Positions 23,695 to 35,630 of a stretch of 64,000 bases of DNA are shown piece by piece. A program made the position numbers and the translations under genes. The notes under the pieces are model-generated. The model was not told the DNA's origin. It worked only from the letters and a program-made list of their open reading frames with translations, and made no database searches. Numbering within the stretch: the stretch's first letter is position 1; each line of letters begins with the position of its first letter. Origin of the DNA: Coriaria nepalensis (lineage: Eukaryota; Streptophyta; Magnoliopsida; Cucurbitales; Coriariaceae); NCBI GenBank assembly GCA_027186245.1, contig CP114485.1:10382001-10446000 (forward strand), read 5' to 3'.

Positions 23695-25550
23695 AGATAG
23701 AGATCATGTATAAACTTGAAATTATGATAGAGATCATGTATAAACCATGATAGAGATCTTAAGATCCAAATTATTTGTAATCAGAAGATTATTGAGAAAG
23801 ATATCGATAATATAGATAAATTATCATACATGTTCTCTCTTTAATGTCTAGGAGAGATGGTATTATGGTCATTGATGTTAAATGAGCATTATGATATGTA
23901 TGTGGGTACTTAGTAAAGTATAATGAACATGATCACTAGATAATTCTTAATGGTAAGAATGCTAAATTCTAATAACAATTATCTACTAACTATCATAGAC
24001 GTTATTCTTAGACATGAGATGACTGTGATATCTTGTGTGTAGGATCTTATATTTTGACATTATTATAATATACTCTAGCCAAGGGTTACTAATGGTGTGT
24101 GTTGGATACAAGATGTTGTATATGAAGGTTATGAGCGATCAAGATGAGATCCATCGCTCTTATATTTCAAGATCTAAGTCATATGAGTTATATTCTTTAT
24201 TGAATAAGGAATGTTTACAAAGTAGAACTATTTTAAAACAATTTCAGTAAATCTATTGTCTATATCCCTTAAGGATATTACTGTTCATATGATTTCTTTA
24301 TCGATATTTAATAGTTAAATCATGCTATAGAATGAATCAAGATATTGGCTATTAGAAGGATTTTTTTTTATTGTACGTTAATTAGTTAGGATAGGTTCTT
24401 ATGGAAAATGCTTTACTTGTCATCTCTAGGGCATCCTTAATACTTTACTAAAAGTCAATCTTAGCCTGCTGGTTTAAGTTATTGAATCATTTGATGATTG
24501 AACTAATAATTTATTTTAACAGCTTCATTAAAGTGAGTACGAATCTAACTGAATTAGATAAAACCATAATGTGTTATGAATTCTTCCTACCGGTGTGACG
24601 TAGAACTTAATAGGTCACACATACTAAGGTTAAAAAGTAACATAGTTGAGTATTCATTGAGGATAAAAAAAACGGACCATCCTATTTTAGGTAGAAAATC
24701 AAAATTTTCCAATAGTTTTGACTATTATGGGAAAGATAACAAATTGTTAATTTATTAAATCAGATTTCATGCACCTCTGCTAGCATAACTAAGTAGTGAT
24801 ATTGACTTAATTAAAAATTACATTTTTAAGAGACATTTAATTAACTATTAAAATATTAAGAAGGTCTGTGATTACCAGAAAATCATTAATCGTTGATGGG
24901 CTAAACCGAGTACTAGAAATTCATATGCCAATATTAATTAAGTGTTTATGAAATGAGATTGACCTATAGCCCATCACATAGTCGTCAGCTATTCTAGTGG
25001 GTACGGTGTACTAGTTGCTATGTTTTAACATAGTTAAACCTCGACCCACCAAATCAACAATTGACAATGTCAAAGTTATGATAAGCACAAAAATTAACAA
25101 GATCTATAAGTATCCCTTTATAGGGCTAACTAACTATCAATTCTTCAACCTAGAGCTTGGTCGAATTTCAATTAAGAAAAAGTGAGAGCTTTTTCCTTAT
25201 TCATTTTCCTCGAGCTTTTTAGTTAATGTGTTGAATTTCAAGGTAGTATAAGAAATGGAATGAAGTATGTCATGTGGATTATGATTAGAGCTTGCAAACT
25301 TGGGAAACTCATGTTCTTCAACACCAAATTTAGAAAGAAGTGTTTTGTTCTATAATCTACCACCGTAGTATGTATCCATTACTCTAACTCTTTAATTTTC
25401 ATGGATTTTACTGAGGTTTCTGCAAATATATATGATATAATGTATGATTAAATGTTGGTTTGTTTACGAGTGGTTTGGATTTTAATCCTTACAATTTTAA
25501 ATATCGCTTCTGCTGCCTAGATCGCTCGTATCTTAACAAAACCCTAGGTA
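23695..25550 (+). repeat. LTR copy B of the second copia-type LTR family
   Basis: Parallels copy A: ATGTGGGTACTTAG (vs ATGTGGGCACTTAG), GATGAGATCCATCG, GAATTAGATAAAACCATA and the C-rich TACCGG block all occur in the same order. It begins with a short tandem repeat of GATAGAGATCATGTATAAAC (about 23697-23755). The 3' end near 25500-25550 reads TTTTAAATATCGCTTCTGCTGC, a typical copia LTR end. Confidence 0.65.
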
Positions 25551-25559
25551 ATAGACAAA

Positions 25560-26085
25560 CCATCTAAATAGTATATTTGTCATAGGATTCCTCTCACATA
25601 CAGAAGCAATGGATCTCAATCTGATCATTCACAACCTTCATACTTGATATTCTCTAACAAAACATTTACCCCTTTATAATCCTTTTCTATTCTCTTTTAG
25701 AGTAATGTCAAAGTATAGAACCCTAAGTATAAGATAGTATGATGATTTTAGATCTAAGCATCACTAGTGCTATAGTAACTAGGAAAATCTCATTCACAGT
25801 TTAGTACAGTTACCATTGATGAGGTTATATAATAGTCGCATTCATTGAGCTTAGTGTTCTACAATGTACGTAGACGTGATATCCTCTAATATCAATGGCT
25901 ATTAGATCAACCATTCTTAATCATTAAGAAGATAGTTTAACCGAATTATAAATATCATTTCTTGATAACTCTATGATTATAAAAAATTTAGATCTCTATC
26001 ATGGTTTCAAGAGAGTAACCTAATGCTCTATGACTTTATCATGATATGCAATTTAGAACATATAATATTTGTTTCCAACATAAAT
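25560..26085 (-). repeat. LTR copy C of the same family, inverted and truncated
   Basis: The reverse complement matches the first ~550 bases of copy A: GCATATCATGATAA, CATAGAGTTATCAAG, TTAATGATTAAGAATGGTTGATC and ATTGATATTAG appear in the same order. Only the 5' part of the LTR is present. Its inverted placement next to copy B shows an independent insertion or a rearrangement. Confidence 0.65.
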
Positions 26086-26299
26086 AATAAATATAATAAA
26101 TTTGAATGCCTTTACAAATATATCAAATATATATTAATCAGTTGCTAATATTTTGTATCAAAAGAATTGTTCCACAAAATCTATATGCCTATCAGGTGTA
26201 ACCGATTGGCTTGCCAATATATAACATTCATTAAAATGCATATCTCTCTATGCTACAAAAGCATAATAAATAGCCGCTATAGAAACATGCTAACAAAAT

Positions 26300-26500
26300 T
26301 ATTATTGAGAAAGTTTCTCGAAAAATTGGGATTGGCAAAAGAAAATTTTGTTCTTCATTGTGATGGTCAAAGTGCAATCCATCAATGCAAGAATGCAATG
26401 TTCCATTCTAGGTAAAAAAACATTATTGTGAGGTGTCATTGGATTGGGGATATGCTAGATCATAATATTCTACAACTAGATCAACAATGTTGCAAGCATG
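26300..26500 (+). pseudogene. Copia RNase H C-terminal fragment
   Basis: The reading gives KFLEKLGLAKENFVLHCDGQ, then SAIHQCKNAMFHSR, a stop, and CHWIGDMLDHNILQLDQ. This is the end of Ty1/copia RNase H (usually VLHCDSQSAIHLSKN...HIDVRYHWIR). It lies just upstream of an LTR in the same orientation, as expected for the 3' end of an element. The rest of the element is missing. Confidence 0.8.
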
Positions 26501-26603
26501 AGGTATTCTAGTCGTGCAGTTCATGATCGAACATTTACACTTGATTGTAAGTGTGCGCATCTCAACATGGGGTGCAAGATCCACTATATAAGACGTCATG
26601 TAT

Positions 26604-27083
26604 TGGTTGGGATATTTCCCTTCAATGTGGATTCCCTAATATGAATAACTCCATGTGAATACCTAAATGGGAATAAAGAGACGCATTCCTTAATTTGTCC
26701 ATTAATATTGTAGGTGGCAATAACTTTTTGCCCAACCTAATCTTCAATGGCTGCCACCATTAATGGAAACCTTTATTAACCTTCCGTATAGGATCTCTAT
26801 AAATTGGTAGAGTATTTGGCTCACAAGATGTGGCAAAGTGTGGTTGAGTGATAACAAGAGAGAAAATATCTTAAAGAGTTCTTGTCAGTCATTATACTAA
26901 ATGAGAAAATGAAAGCGAGCTTGAGAGTTGAGTTTGAGAGATGTAATTATCCTTCTCGATAATAATACATTCTTGGTTTCTCCGTGGACATAAACAAGTA
27001 ATCGAATCATGTAAATATTTGTGTGCTTGAATTATGTGATTATTATTAATCCTTAATTTATTCCCAATATATCCTGATCAACA
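26604..27083 (+). repeat. 3' LTR following the copia RNase H fragment
   Basis: Contains TATAAATTGG (about 26807-26816) and, downstream, GATAATAATACATTCTTGGT and TTTCTCCGTGGACATAAACA, words typical of the R/U5 part of Tork-type copia LTRs. It ends near 27083 with TGATCAACA. The start is placed at GGTTGGGATAT and is approximate. Confidence 0.6.
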
Positions 27084-27135
27084 TGATTTTGCGTAGTATT
27101 GCACAACACTTAAGTTACTGAATAATAGCAGTTGT

Positions 27136-27715
27136 TGCTGGAATTATTAAAGATCAAAGTTGGTTTGAGTTGGATTAAACCCATAAACCATGAAGAACAT
27201 AATCATTGAAAAAACAGAGCAAAATACAATAGTTAAGGAATTTTTAATGAAATTTGAAACATGTATTTTTTCTATTGAATTGAGAATGATTTCATTCAAG
27301 CTGCTACAAAACGAAAGCTAATAATAACTAAGATCTACAAAAATTAAAGTGAATCTAAGACTATTAAAAAACACTAAGCGGGAAAACTAGAAAACATGAG
27401 ACCTAAGACAGGATTGCACTTTAAGCTTAGTAAATCTACTAAGATAGATATGCTGACCAAAATAATGTCTAATGGAAGTGATTTTCCACAAAAAACTCCA
27501 ACACACTTCTCATAAACTTACAAGCTCACTGGGAATAGAAAAGGATCGAAGACTGAGGCTACTACTATTTCTGATAAAGGGGTTAAGGCGTTGAGCTTGA
27601 AGACCCTTCGAGGGTGTCGACCCATCAACCCATCGATCCATCGACCTTGTGACCCATCAACTTGTAGAGTAATTGAGCCTTCAACAAATAGAGCCATCAA
27701 CCCATTGTGGTCAAT
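27136..27715 (-). repeat. 3' LTR of the third copia element (start missing)
   Basis: Matches 30630-31220 closely by eye, for example GGAATTTTTAATGAAATTTG in both. Contains a degenerate short minisatellite of CGACCCATCAACCCATCGAT-like words at about 27612-27665. Similarity fades at about 27715, where the RT fragment begins. Confidence 0.85.
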
Positions 27716-27726
27716 AAAGGGGTTAA

Positions 27727-28267
27727 GCCGCTCACTCTCACCTCTTTCAAATCCAAAATTGCTCAAGTAATAGTCAATTCTGTTATACCAAGCTCTAGGT
27801 GTCTGCTTCGACCCATAAAGAGAATTATTTAGCTTGTATACCTTCATTTATTTGTCTCTAATCTCAAACCCCTCAAGTTGATCAACATAGACCTCTTCCT
27901 CCAGAATTCCATTCAAAAAAGTTGATTTCACACCAAGTTTATAAATAGACCATTTCTTCTTGGCAGCTACGGCAGTTAGAAGCCTTATAGTGTCAAGCCT
28001 TGCCATAGGGGGAAAAGTTTCTTCATAGTCTACTCCATACTGTTTAGAGTATCCCTTCACGACCAATCAATCTTTATACTTGTTGATCCAAATTGAGCTT
28101 GAGCTTGAGCTTGAAAATCCATTTTAGGCCAATGACTTTCTTCTTCTCAAGTCTTTCCACTAGAATCCAGGTGTGATTTTTATTTATCATTTCCAGCTCC
28201 TCCTTCATTTCTGTTACCCAATTCTCATCAACTTTAGCTTCTTTATAGTTTCTAGGCTCAGAGAGAC
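27727..28267 (-). pseudogene. Copia reverse transcriptase fragment
   Basis: From about 28260 downward the minus strand reads NWVTEMKEELEMINKNHTW and KKVIGLKWIFK, then [20 protein letters not shown] and [16 protein letters not shown], then [15 protein letters not shown], and KVYKLNNSLYGSKQTPRAWY. These are the sequential RT motifs of Ty1/copia. The YxDD catalytic box would follow but is deleted: sequence changes to LTR after FGFERGE. Short frame breaks lie near 28067 and 27847. Confidence 0.88.
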
Positions 28268-29187
28268 CTACATTACACCTTTGCTACATACATCATCTAA
28301 ACTACTGAACCTTGGATTGATAGGTTTAATTTCTTCATCAGTCTCTGCATTAGGAGTCGAACTCCGATTATCTTCTAGAATTTCCAATAGATCTCCTTCA
28401 ATCACTTCTTCTTCCCAATCATAAGTTGTTAGTTCATCAAATGTAACATCTCTAGCAACTAAAATCTTCTTGTTGATTGAATTGAAAACTCTATACACCT
28501 TGGAATCTGAACCGTAGCCCACCAGAATTCCTTTCTCAGCCTTCATAGAAAGCTTATCCCTCTTTACATCAAGGATATGAGTGAAACATAATGATTCAAA
28601 CACTTTGAGATATGACAAAGAGGGCTTGATCTTGCTCAAAGTTTCGGGAGTTTTCCCTTCTATTGCTTTTGTTGGCAGCCTGATGAGCAAGTAAACTGCA
28701 ATATTTGCAGCCTCCACCTAAAACCTTTTTGGAATTGACTTCTCAGTCATCAAACTTCTAACCATTTCCATACTTGTTCTATTCTTCCGCTCAGAAAGTC
28801 CATTCTGCTGTGGAGTATAGGGAATGGATGTAAACTCTCCACCATTGATTAACAAACTCAGCACCTTTAGCCTTTTCTCACTTTGAGTCTCAGCTAGTTT
28901 CTTAAACTTCACAAATTCACTAAACACTTGTGATTTCTCCTCCAAGAACCTAATCCAACAAAAACTGGACATGTCAGCAATGAAGATGACAAAATATTTG
29001 CTTCCATTCACCAATACCTCCTTCATTGGTCCACATACATCTGAATGTACCAATTTAAGTCTCTCTTTTGCCATATAAGCCTGATTTCCAGGAAAGGAAC
29101 TCCTCTTCAATTTCCCAAGCTAACATTTTTGACAGACTTGCCCTTGAGGTTCTACTTGAGGAAAATCTTCAACCATTTCCTTTGAGC
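28268..29187 (-). pseudogene. Copia integrase and linker region
   Basis: The reading down from 29110 contains LVHSDVCGPM, FVIFIADMSSFCWIRF and INGGEFTS, then PYTPQQNGLSERKNRT, the conserved end of the rve core including the catalytic glutamate context. Between EFTS and PYTP about 20 expected residues are missing, a small internal deletion. From 28717 to 28268 follow EAANIAVYLLIRLPTKA, GILVGYG and KVYRVFN, the C-terminal part. A stop separates the two blocks at about 28718. Confidence 0.85.
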
Positions 29188-29560
29188 TCAAAGTCTGTAT
29201 TGCTTTGAGGTCAAAGTGGCCGAACCTCTTATGCCACTTCCATGACTCATCACTTTGCAGATCAAGGCTTGATGACTCCACTGAACAGAAAAGCTATTGT
29301 GACTCACTAGGACTTTCACCACTTGCTTCTTTCTTGCATCTAAGATGGTACAATGATCATCTTTAAACAAAAAAATGTAGCCATTCTTCATCATTTGGCC
29401 AACACTCAACAAGTCGTGTTTCAAGTTAGGAACTAGAAACACATTTGCAATCAAATTGTTGCCTTTTCTGGTTATAATAGAAATGGTTCTGCTTCCATGA
29501 GCTTTTACTCCTTGTCCATTTCCAAGCATGATTGTGGTTGTAAAATTTCTGCCTAACTCC
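29188..29560 (-). pseudogene. Copia protease end and pre-integrase domain
   Basis: Reads MLGNGQGVKAHGSRTISI, then NVFLVPNLKHDLLSVGQMM and the KNGYIFLFKDDHC stretch, the usual sequence after the protease active site. A zinc-binding pre-integrase segment with frame damage follows. The protease DSG triad region would lie near 29570-29620 and is not cleanly readable. Confidence 0.8.
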
Positions 29561-29947
29561 TTGAAAAGACTTTCATTATGAGTTATGTGGTTAGTACAAC
29601 CACTATCTATGAGCCATTCATCTCTTTATCTGTTCTTCACCGATTTTGTGGCTATAAAGAGGAAGATATAAAGAGGAGTTCTTCCTCTTTAACTTCTTAT
29701 AATACATTGGCTATTTGGGGTTGTGGATTGCCTCTAGGTTTCCTTCTGCAATCTCTCTTTGCAAAAGTTTCATTGTGGTTTTCCCTTCCAATAATAGTTT
29801 TTCCTCCAAAACTGCTCGATCCCTCTGAGCGAGTGGACTGATTTTCCACTGCTTACCTTTGTTATTTGCCATAAAAGCTCCTTCTGTCTCCCTTTCTTTG
29901 AGCTTAGAATTTCTTTGCTCTTTTGCTTGAAGAGAGCTAGTAAGCTC

Positions 29948-30530
29948 TTATAAAGTCAAGGTCTCTAGATCATTACTTTCTTTTATTACATCGATCTTGG
30001 AAACAAACTTGGTTGGTACACTGAACAAAACCTTGTCAACCAGCATTTTCTCAGTTGCGTATGCTCCAAGTAACTTCATCTGGTTGGATACCTGCAACAA
30101 TCTGCCATTATAGCTCTTGACAGTTTCATCTTCATTCATCTTGAACCTTTCAAACTCTCTCTTAAGACTTAGGAGTATGATGGTTCTCACGCTTGCTGTC
30201 CCTTGAAATTCTATTTTCAAGAGATCCCACGCTTCTTTACCAACTTCTACACCCACGCTCCTAGTGAAGATATCATCATTGATTATTGAGTGTAGTGTTG
30301 ACAAAGCCTTGTAGTTGTTCTGCTCTTCCACTTTATGATTTCTGATATGTTGTACTATGTATTCCCCTTCTTCATCAAGTTCTTCATACCCTTCATCCAC
30401 TATCTCCCATAGACCAAGTGCCTTTAAGTACGTGGTCATTTTCGCTAACCAAACTGGTAGCCTTCTCCTGTAAATACCGGAGGTCCAATCAAGTTCAACT
30501 TTCCAGTGGCCAAATCTAGCTTGCTGGTTT
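29948..30530 (-). pseudogene. Copia gag (UBN2-type) with a frameshift near the start
   Basis: The frame read from 30439 gives MTTYLKALGLWEIVDEGYEE, ALSTLHSIINDDIF, KEAWDLLKIEFQGTASVR and SYNGRLLQVSNQMKLLG, clear Ty1/copia gag (UBN2/DUF4219 family). Just upstream (about 30440-30530) another frame gives LATGKLNLIGPPVFTGEGY, the normal beginning, so one indel near 30455 separates the halves. The zinc knuckle region after 29948 is not recognisable. Confidence 0.85.
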
Positions 30531-30612
30531 TTTTTTTTTTTGGTGTTTGTGGATTGAAATTAATTTAGAAGTATTTTAGAAGATGAGTTTGATGAGAATA
30601 TGATGGCCATAA

Positions 30613-30629
30613 CGAGTACTCTGATACCA
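30613..30629 (-). other. Primer-binding site for initiator tRNA-Met
   Basis: The minus strand reads TGGTATCAGAGTACTCG immediately after the LTR end TTTCCAACA. TGGTATCAGAG is the standard site that pairs with the 3' end of initiator methionine tRNA to prime reverse transcription. It fixes the LTR edge at 30630 and the orientation. Confidence 0.9.
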
Positions 30630-31258
30630 TGTTGGAAATATTAAAGATCGAAGTTGGTTTGAGTTGGATTAAACTCACAAACCAAGAGAACAAAATATTT
30701 GAAAAACAGACAAAAACAGAGCAATCAAGGAATTTTTAATGAAATTTGAAACTTGTATTTTTTCTATTGAATTGAGAATGATTCCATTCAAGCAGTTACA
30801 AAACAAAAGCTAATAATAACTAACATGTACTCCAAAAATAAAGTGAACCTAATACTATTAAAAAACATTGAGCGGGAAAACTGGAAATGAGAAAGCTATG
30901 ACAAGGACTGCACTCTGAACTTAGTAAATCTGCCAAGATAGATATGTTGACCAACATAACGTCTAATGGAAGTACTTTTCCATAAAAAACTCCAACACAC
31001 TTCTAATAGGCTTGCATGCTCGCTAGGAATAGAAAAGGATCGAAGACTGAGGCTATTGATGTTTCTAATAAAGGGGTCGAGGTGTTGAGCATGAAGACCC
31101 TTCAAGGATGTCGACTTATCGACCCGTCAACCCATTGACCCTTCGACCCATCAATCCTTCGAGCCACGACTTGTAGAGAAATTGAGCCTTCGACTAATAG
31201 AGCCATCGATCCGTCGAGACGTTGACCCTTTGAGCTATCGATCCATCGACTCTGATCA
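30630..31258 (-). repeat. 5' LTR of the third copia element
   Basis: On the plus strand it runs from TGTTGGAAATATT to CGACTCTGATCA, about 629 bases with TG...CA ends. Its upstream half (in element orientation) contains a degenerate minisatellite of 8-9 base words such as GGGTCGATGG and GGGTCAACG (about 31110-31257). These create false glycine/aspartate/serine-rich frames. Confidence 0.85.
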
Positions 31259-31761
31259 CTCCTATTCTTCATTAGGAGCAATTTCACCTTCTTTAAACAG
31301 TTTTCTATTGTTTATGATTATAAGAGATAGATTCTTGAATCTTATTAATAATTAAGCTTCAAAATTTCTATATCACTTTACGGTTCATAAGAGCCTGCCT
31401 ATTTTTCCCAAAAAAAATAAAGTATGCCTGTCTCAGGCTACGAGTACATTAATGTGGTTGGGGTGCGGGTGGGCGATCCCATGTGAGAGGCATGGCCACT
31501 TGCCAAGGAGATGCACTTGATGTACTGTGTATTTTCTCAATACTCTTAACCAGATCAAGACAAACAGATCTATGACCCATGCAATCTTTTAATTTAAGTA
31601 TATCAGAAATTCTACAATTTATCAGGGAAACAAAGTATTCCTCACTTTAGTTTTATGTTGATACCTGTACTACAACATTACATACACGAACCCTATTTTC
31701 TTATTCATCAATCACATGACACCGTCGGGCAAAAAAAAAAACAAAAAAGATCACATTACAC
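31259..31761. other. Intergenic DNA between copia element and RNase T2 relic
   Basis: No gene seen. A more GC-rich island at about 31420-31520 (GGTTGGGGTGCGGGTGGGCG and following) stands out from its AT-rich surroundings but has no readable domain. It would hold the 3' flank of the RNase T2-like relic on the minus strand. Confidence 0.45.
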
Positions 31762-32690
31762 CTAACTCAGGAATGGAGGGAATAAAATACCCGTGTGAGG
31801 ACAATCGGAAGGTGGGTTAGGACATTCAATAATTTCTGATGTAGAAGTGTCGGCGCAGAACTGAAATCTATAAAGCTGAAAACTTCCAAAGCTGACCTCA
31901 TCGAAATTGATTGTAGGACTTAACCCAACTACATTATTCAAGGCATCTTCAATTTGGACCTTTGTGTAATGTCTTCCATTTGGCCGTATACCTAAAATGT
32001 GAATTGGTTACTCTTGTTAATTGGAACTCGATATAATAAACAAATTCAGCATGGAATTCAAAATAAACAGCTAATGTCACTAGTTAATCCGTATCGCCAG
32101 TATGGTCCGTCGCGAGGAGGGTAATGAAACCACGGCCAATTCCGTTCTAGATCACTAGTTAGGTCTGCCACCTGCATGCTAATATCATGTTAGATAATAA
32201 TCATTGAAATAGTTTGATAAATGAAGGAAAAGAATTTGAGTTCTAAGCTAATCACGATTTAGGTAATAGGTATACAAGCAAACGATCACTAATGTTCATC
32301 AAATCATAACATCAAATTATATATATGTGCGTTTATACCTCTCCCAGCCTAAAAGGGTTTTCAGTTTCTTAATTTGTTAGATTCTCACCCACTTTGCCTT
32401 CAGGATATAGCCCAGGCAACATGAAACTATTTCCGGGTTTTCTGGTTGGTGGCCAAAAATGTTTCCGATTTGTAGTGTTAATCAGTGATCCTTGGCCACT
32501 TTTATTAACAGAAGGAGAGAATATCATCAACTTACATACTAACAATACATCACATATATAAATAGGAGACGAGTTTAACACTCACCACTAAAGAAAATAC
32601 GGAGTAATCAAATTTAGCTAAAAAACAGAGAATAGAAAAATATTGTAGAAGTAGAAGCTTGATCAAGATTACACCGTGGAACTTGGTCGT
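31762..32690 (-). pseudogene. RNase T2 (S-like ribonuclease) pseudogene
   Basis: Read on the minus strand, four segments follow the order of plant T2 ribonucleases. (1) About 32672-32590: a leucine-rich signal-peptide-like run without a start ATG, then FDYSVFSLV before a GTGAGT donor-like site. (2) About 32480-32369: PPTRKPGNSFMLPGLYPEG, in the place of the first catalytic site (normally HGLWP), with the histidine gone. (3) About 32170-32100: DLERNWPWFHYPPRDGPYWR, where the second site (normally HEWxKHGTC) should follow but does not. (4) 31991-31762: IRPNGRHYTKVQIEDAL, GSFQLYRFQFCADTSTSE and IIECPNPPSDCP to a TAG stop, well preserved. Frame breaks occur near 32475. Catalysis is impossible in this state. 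T2 enzymes are normally secreted and degrade RNA; in some families they act in self-incompatibility, which the sequence cannot address. Confidence 0.75.
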
Positions 32691-35136
32691 CTTTTTTACC
32701 ATTTCATATATAACGCAATGTGCTTGATTTATAGGACAAATAAAAGGTTTTTTTTTTTTTTTTTATTCTTCTCCAATATCTTTTATTTGTATATCATCAT
32801 TGTGGCAAATCATATAATTAGTTTGACTTATTGACCTAAGAAGTTTTCTAGCCTCGTATAATTGACAAATTGTATAACATCTTTGTTCATTTCCTAGGCT
32901 ATATAGCCTTTATAAAAACTCATTCTTGTTCTTTATTTTTAAGATTTTCTATGTTTATGTCAATCACCACTAAATTTCATCCTTTTTTTTTTTTTTATTT
33001 AGAAAGTACCATTAAATTTCATCTGACTTTTAGGAGCTATGTAACTACATATTAATTATATGATTATTTCTCCTACCTTACCCAAACAAACTTGCAATTT
33101 GGGAGTAGTATGTGTTGATTTGCGAGGAGGATCCAAATCTAAATTGGGGCGATTCCAATTCAATTATAAATCATATTTTTTTCTAAAGGTCAATTATATT
33201 TAATTAGAAAATTAAGAAAAGTTTCCAAACTTCATCAAAATTATAATAAATACCCTAAATTTTTATGAGTCAAAATGTACAAATTTTCTAATCAAGTTAT
33301 AGTTTTAACCGACTGTTGATAAGGGCTTTGAAATATTTCACTACCTAAATGTAAAATCAAGAATTTCAAAGTTAACACCTAAATAAATATTACTTTTTAT
33401 TTTTAGTCTAAAAATTTTATTCTTATTTTTTTAACTTACTTCAGTATTTAAAATTAATTTATAAAATCTACATCCCTTCACACTACCTCCACCAATCTCT
33501 TTGTTGCATTCAATAACTATCGGTGCTAAATAATCTAAAATTCTAAATTTGACCGACTTAAAATTTTAAGTTCATTTTTAGATCATTAACTTGTGTTTCT
33601 ATATTTTCAAATTGTACTTAGAATCATTTTTCATTTATCTACTTCCATCACAAAATTCTCCATCTTCCTCTGCTACCATCATTCTCTACCATAAGAATAA
33701 AAACTTTTGTTTTTCCTTCCATCGGTACCGAAAAATCTCCATTGAAACCCGAAGCTACACAAATAAGATTGATTTTCCAATAGTAAATGGTTGGAAAATA
33801 AAATTTGTTATTCCAATTGTGGAAGGTGGTGCCATAGGAGAGTGGAGTAGGTTGTGTTGGGGAGTAGAAATAAAAAATAAATAAAATCTTGTTGAAAATA
33901 AAACAAAAAAATAATTTATTATAGCGATTGGATGGCGGTAAAATTAGAAGAATTTGTGAAAGTGGTGGTAAAATATATAGAGATAAAAAACTGATTTAAG
34001 AGAATGAAGTGAGTTAAATAATATAAAATCAAAATTTTGGGGCTAAAAACATATAAATAATATATATATGTATAATCTCAGTTGAATTCTGTACTTTTTT
34101 TGCTTACATAGAAGAACATTTTAACATCCATATTAGCACTCCATCCAAACTATGTGGTTCTTGGACTTAAAACTTACAAGGGGAACCAAATCAAAAGAGA
34201 ACTTAAGAGGATTTACAATCTGTTAAATTCAACCGTCATCAAGATTCGCTTAAGGATAAATTCTTATAAACAAAAGTCAAGAGTCAAGTGACTAAAAAGA
34301 GGGACATTTATGCTAATACCACTTTTTTTTCTTTTTTTTTTTTTTCCATAAATCTATAATTAAATATTATTATGGTTCTTAAATTTTATAATTAAACTTC
34401 TTAAAATAAACATATTTCATAATTTACAACCAAAGTTTCTAAAATACTTTTATTATTAGCTAATAAATTCAAAATTAGGCAAACTAATAATTACCACCAT
34501 CTTTCCTTAAAAGAGAAAAACAAAAGGTTACATCACACTACATGGTAGAGATTTTAAAACCAAACATCCTAAAAGACAATCATTCTATAATCAATTTAAC
34601 ATTAAATGTGAATTAATAATTACCATCATAAATTTACTTTAAAAATGTGAAAGTATCATATTATTCCATCATGTTTCCTACGGCATGTCACGTGTCATAT
34701 TCTACCATCTTGTACTCATTTTATATTAAATTTAATATGAAATGCGAATTAAAATAATTATATAATTGATTGTTATTCTCATTATTAGTTCTATTATTTT
34801 AGAAACTTATTAATAAAGTGATAAATCTTCTTATAATATTATCAAACTACTTAAAAAATTAAAATACAAATCAAAATAACTACTATTTATTTAACTTTCA
34901 ATAAAAAATATTATTTATTTAAGTAACAAAAATTATTTATAACATGATTATATTTAAATAATGGGTTAAAAAACTAGTAATATATAATAAAAGTTGAATT
35001 TAGGCATAGTCTTACTCTAAGTGTGAATTTTCAATATCATACTACACACCACATGATAAATATTTAACCAAACTTTCTAAAATATTATCATTCTATAATT
35101 TTAACTAACTTCCTTAAATACCCACATTAAAGATAA
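32691..35136. other. AT-rich intergenic DNA, no supported gene
   Basis: Begins with a minus-strand TATA-like CTATAAAT (about 32726-32733) that could have served the RNase T2 relic. The rest has poly-T runs (32747-32764, 32984-32996, 34322-34346) and frames such as 33591-33884 without recognisable domains. Nothing else is legible. Confidence 0.55.
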
Positions 35137-35630
35137 TGATATGGTTTAAAATAGATAAAATTCTATTTTAAATTTTATTTGAAAAGATTTAATATTATCA
35201 GAGATATCACTAAAAGATATCTCATGATTATCTTATCATTTAATATTATGATTGAATTATCAATTTAATTAATTTAAAGTATTTAAATTTAAATTAAAAT
35301 TAAATAGAAAATCTAATAGAATCTTATAAATATATATTATTCTAATTATTTCAAAATGTGAAAAATCTTTTTCACAAAAAGAAAAAGAGAGAAAACTAGT
35401 CATCTCTACGTGTCCACACACGTCTTAGTATGTTGAGAATCAACTTAGAAGATCGTAGTGTGAATCTCGATAATCGATTCACGTAGGCTAAAGTATGAAC
35501 TATTCATATAGATATAAGATTAATTTATATATATATATATATAAGATCGCTAAAAGTTTTCAAAATTCTTTTATTATATACTAAAACCAACAATCGCTTC
35601 CATTATAAATTTTAAACCTATTTTCCAACA
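35137..35630 (+). repeat. Truncated LTR of the first copia family, plus orientation
   Basis: Matches the reverse complement of the LTRs at 6989-8656 and 11340-12678: TTTGAAAAGATTT, CTAAAAGATAT, CTTATAAATATATATT (TATA region), ACGTGTCCACACACGTCTTAGT and the end TTTTCCAACA at 35630. Only the 3' ~490 bases remain, and no internal region follows. Confidence 0.75.

Larger units (their letters stand above)
27136..31258 (-). mobile_element. Third Ty1/copia element, minus strand, partly preserved
   Basis: LTRs at 27136-27715 and 30630-31258 in the same orientation bracket minus-strand gag, pre-integrase, integrase and RT fragments in copia order. A primer-binding site lies next to the 5' LTR. Frames are much longer than in the other elements (163, 149, 130 codons), so it is younger. 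RT stops at about 27730, where its C-terminus, all of RNase H, the polypurine tract and the start of the 3' LTR have been lost. No target-site duplication is evident. Confidence 0.88.

Noticed and set aside
28173..29841. Plus-strand frames within the third copia element
   Set aside because: They are complements of clear minus-strand integrase and pre-integrase sequence.
33591..33884. 97-codon plus-strand frame
   Set aside because: No recognisable motif, and AT-rich composition matches the flanks.
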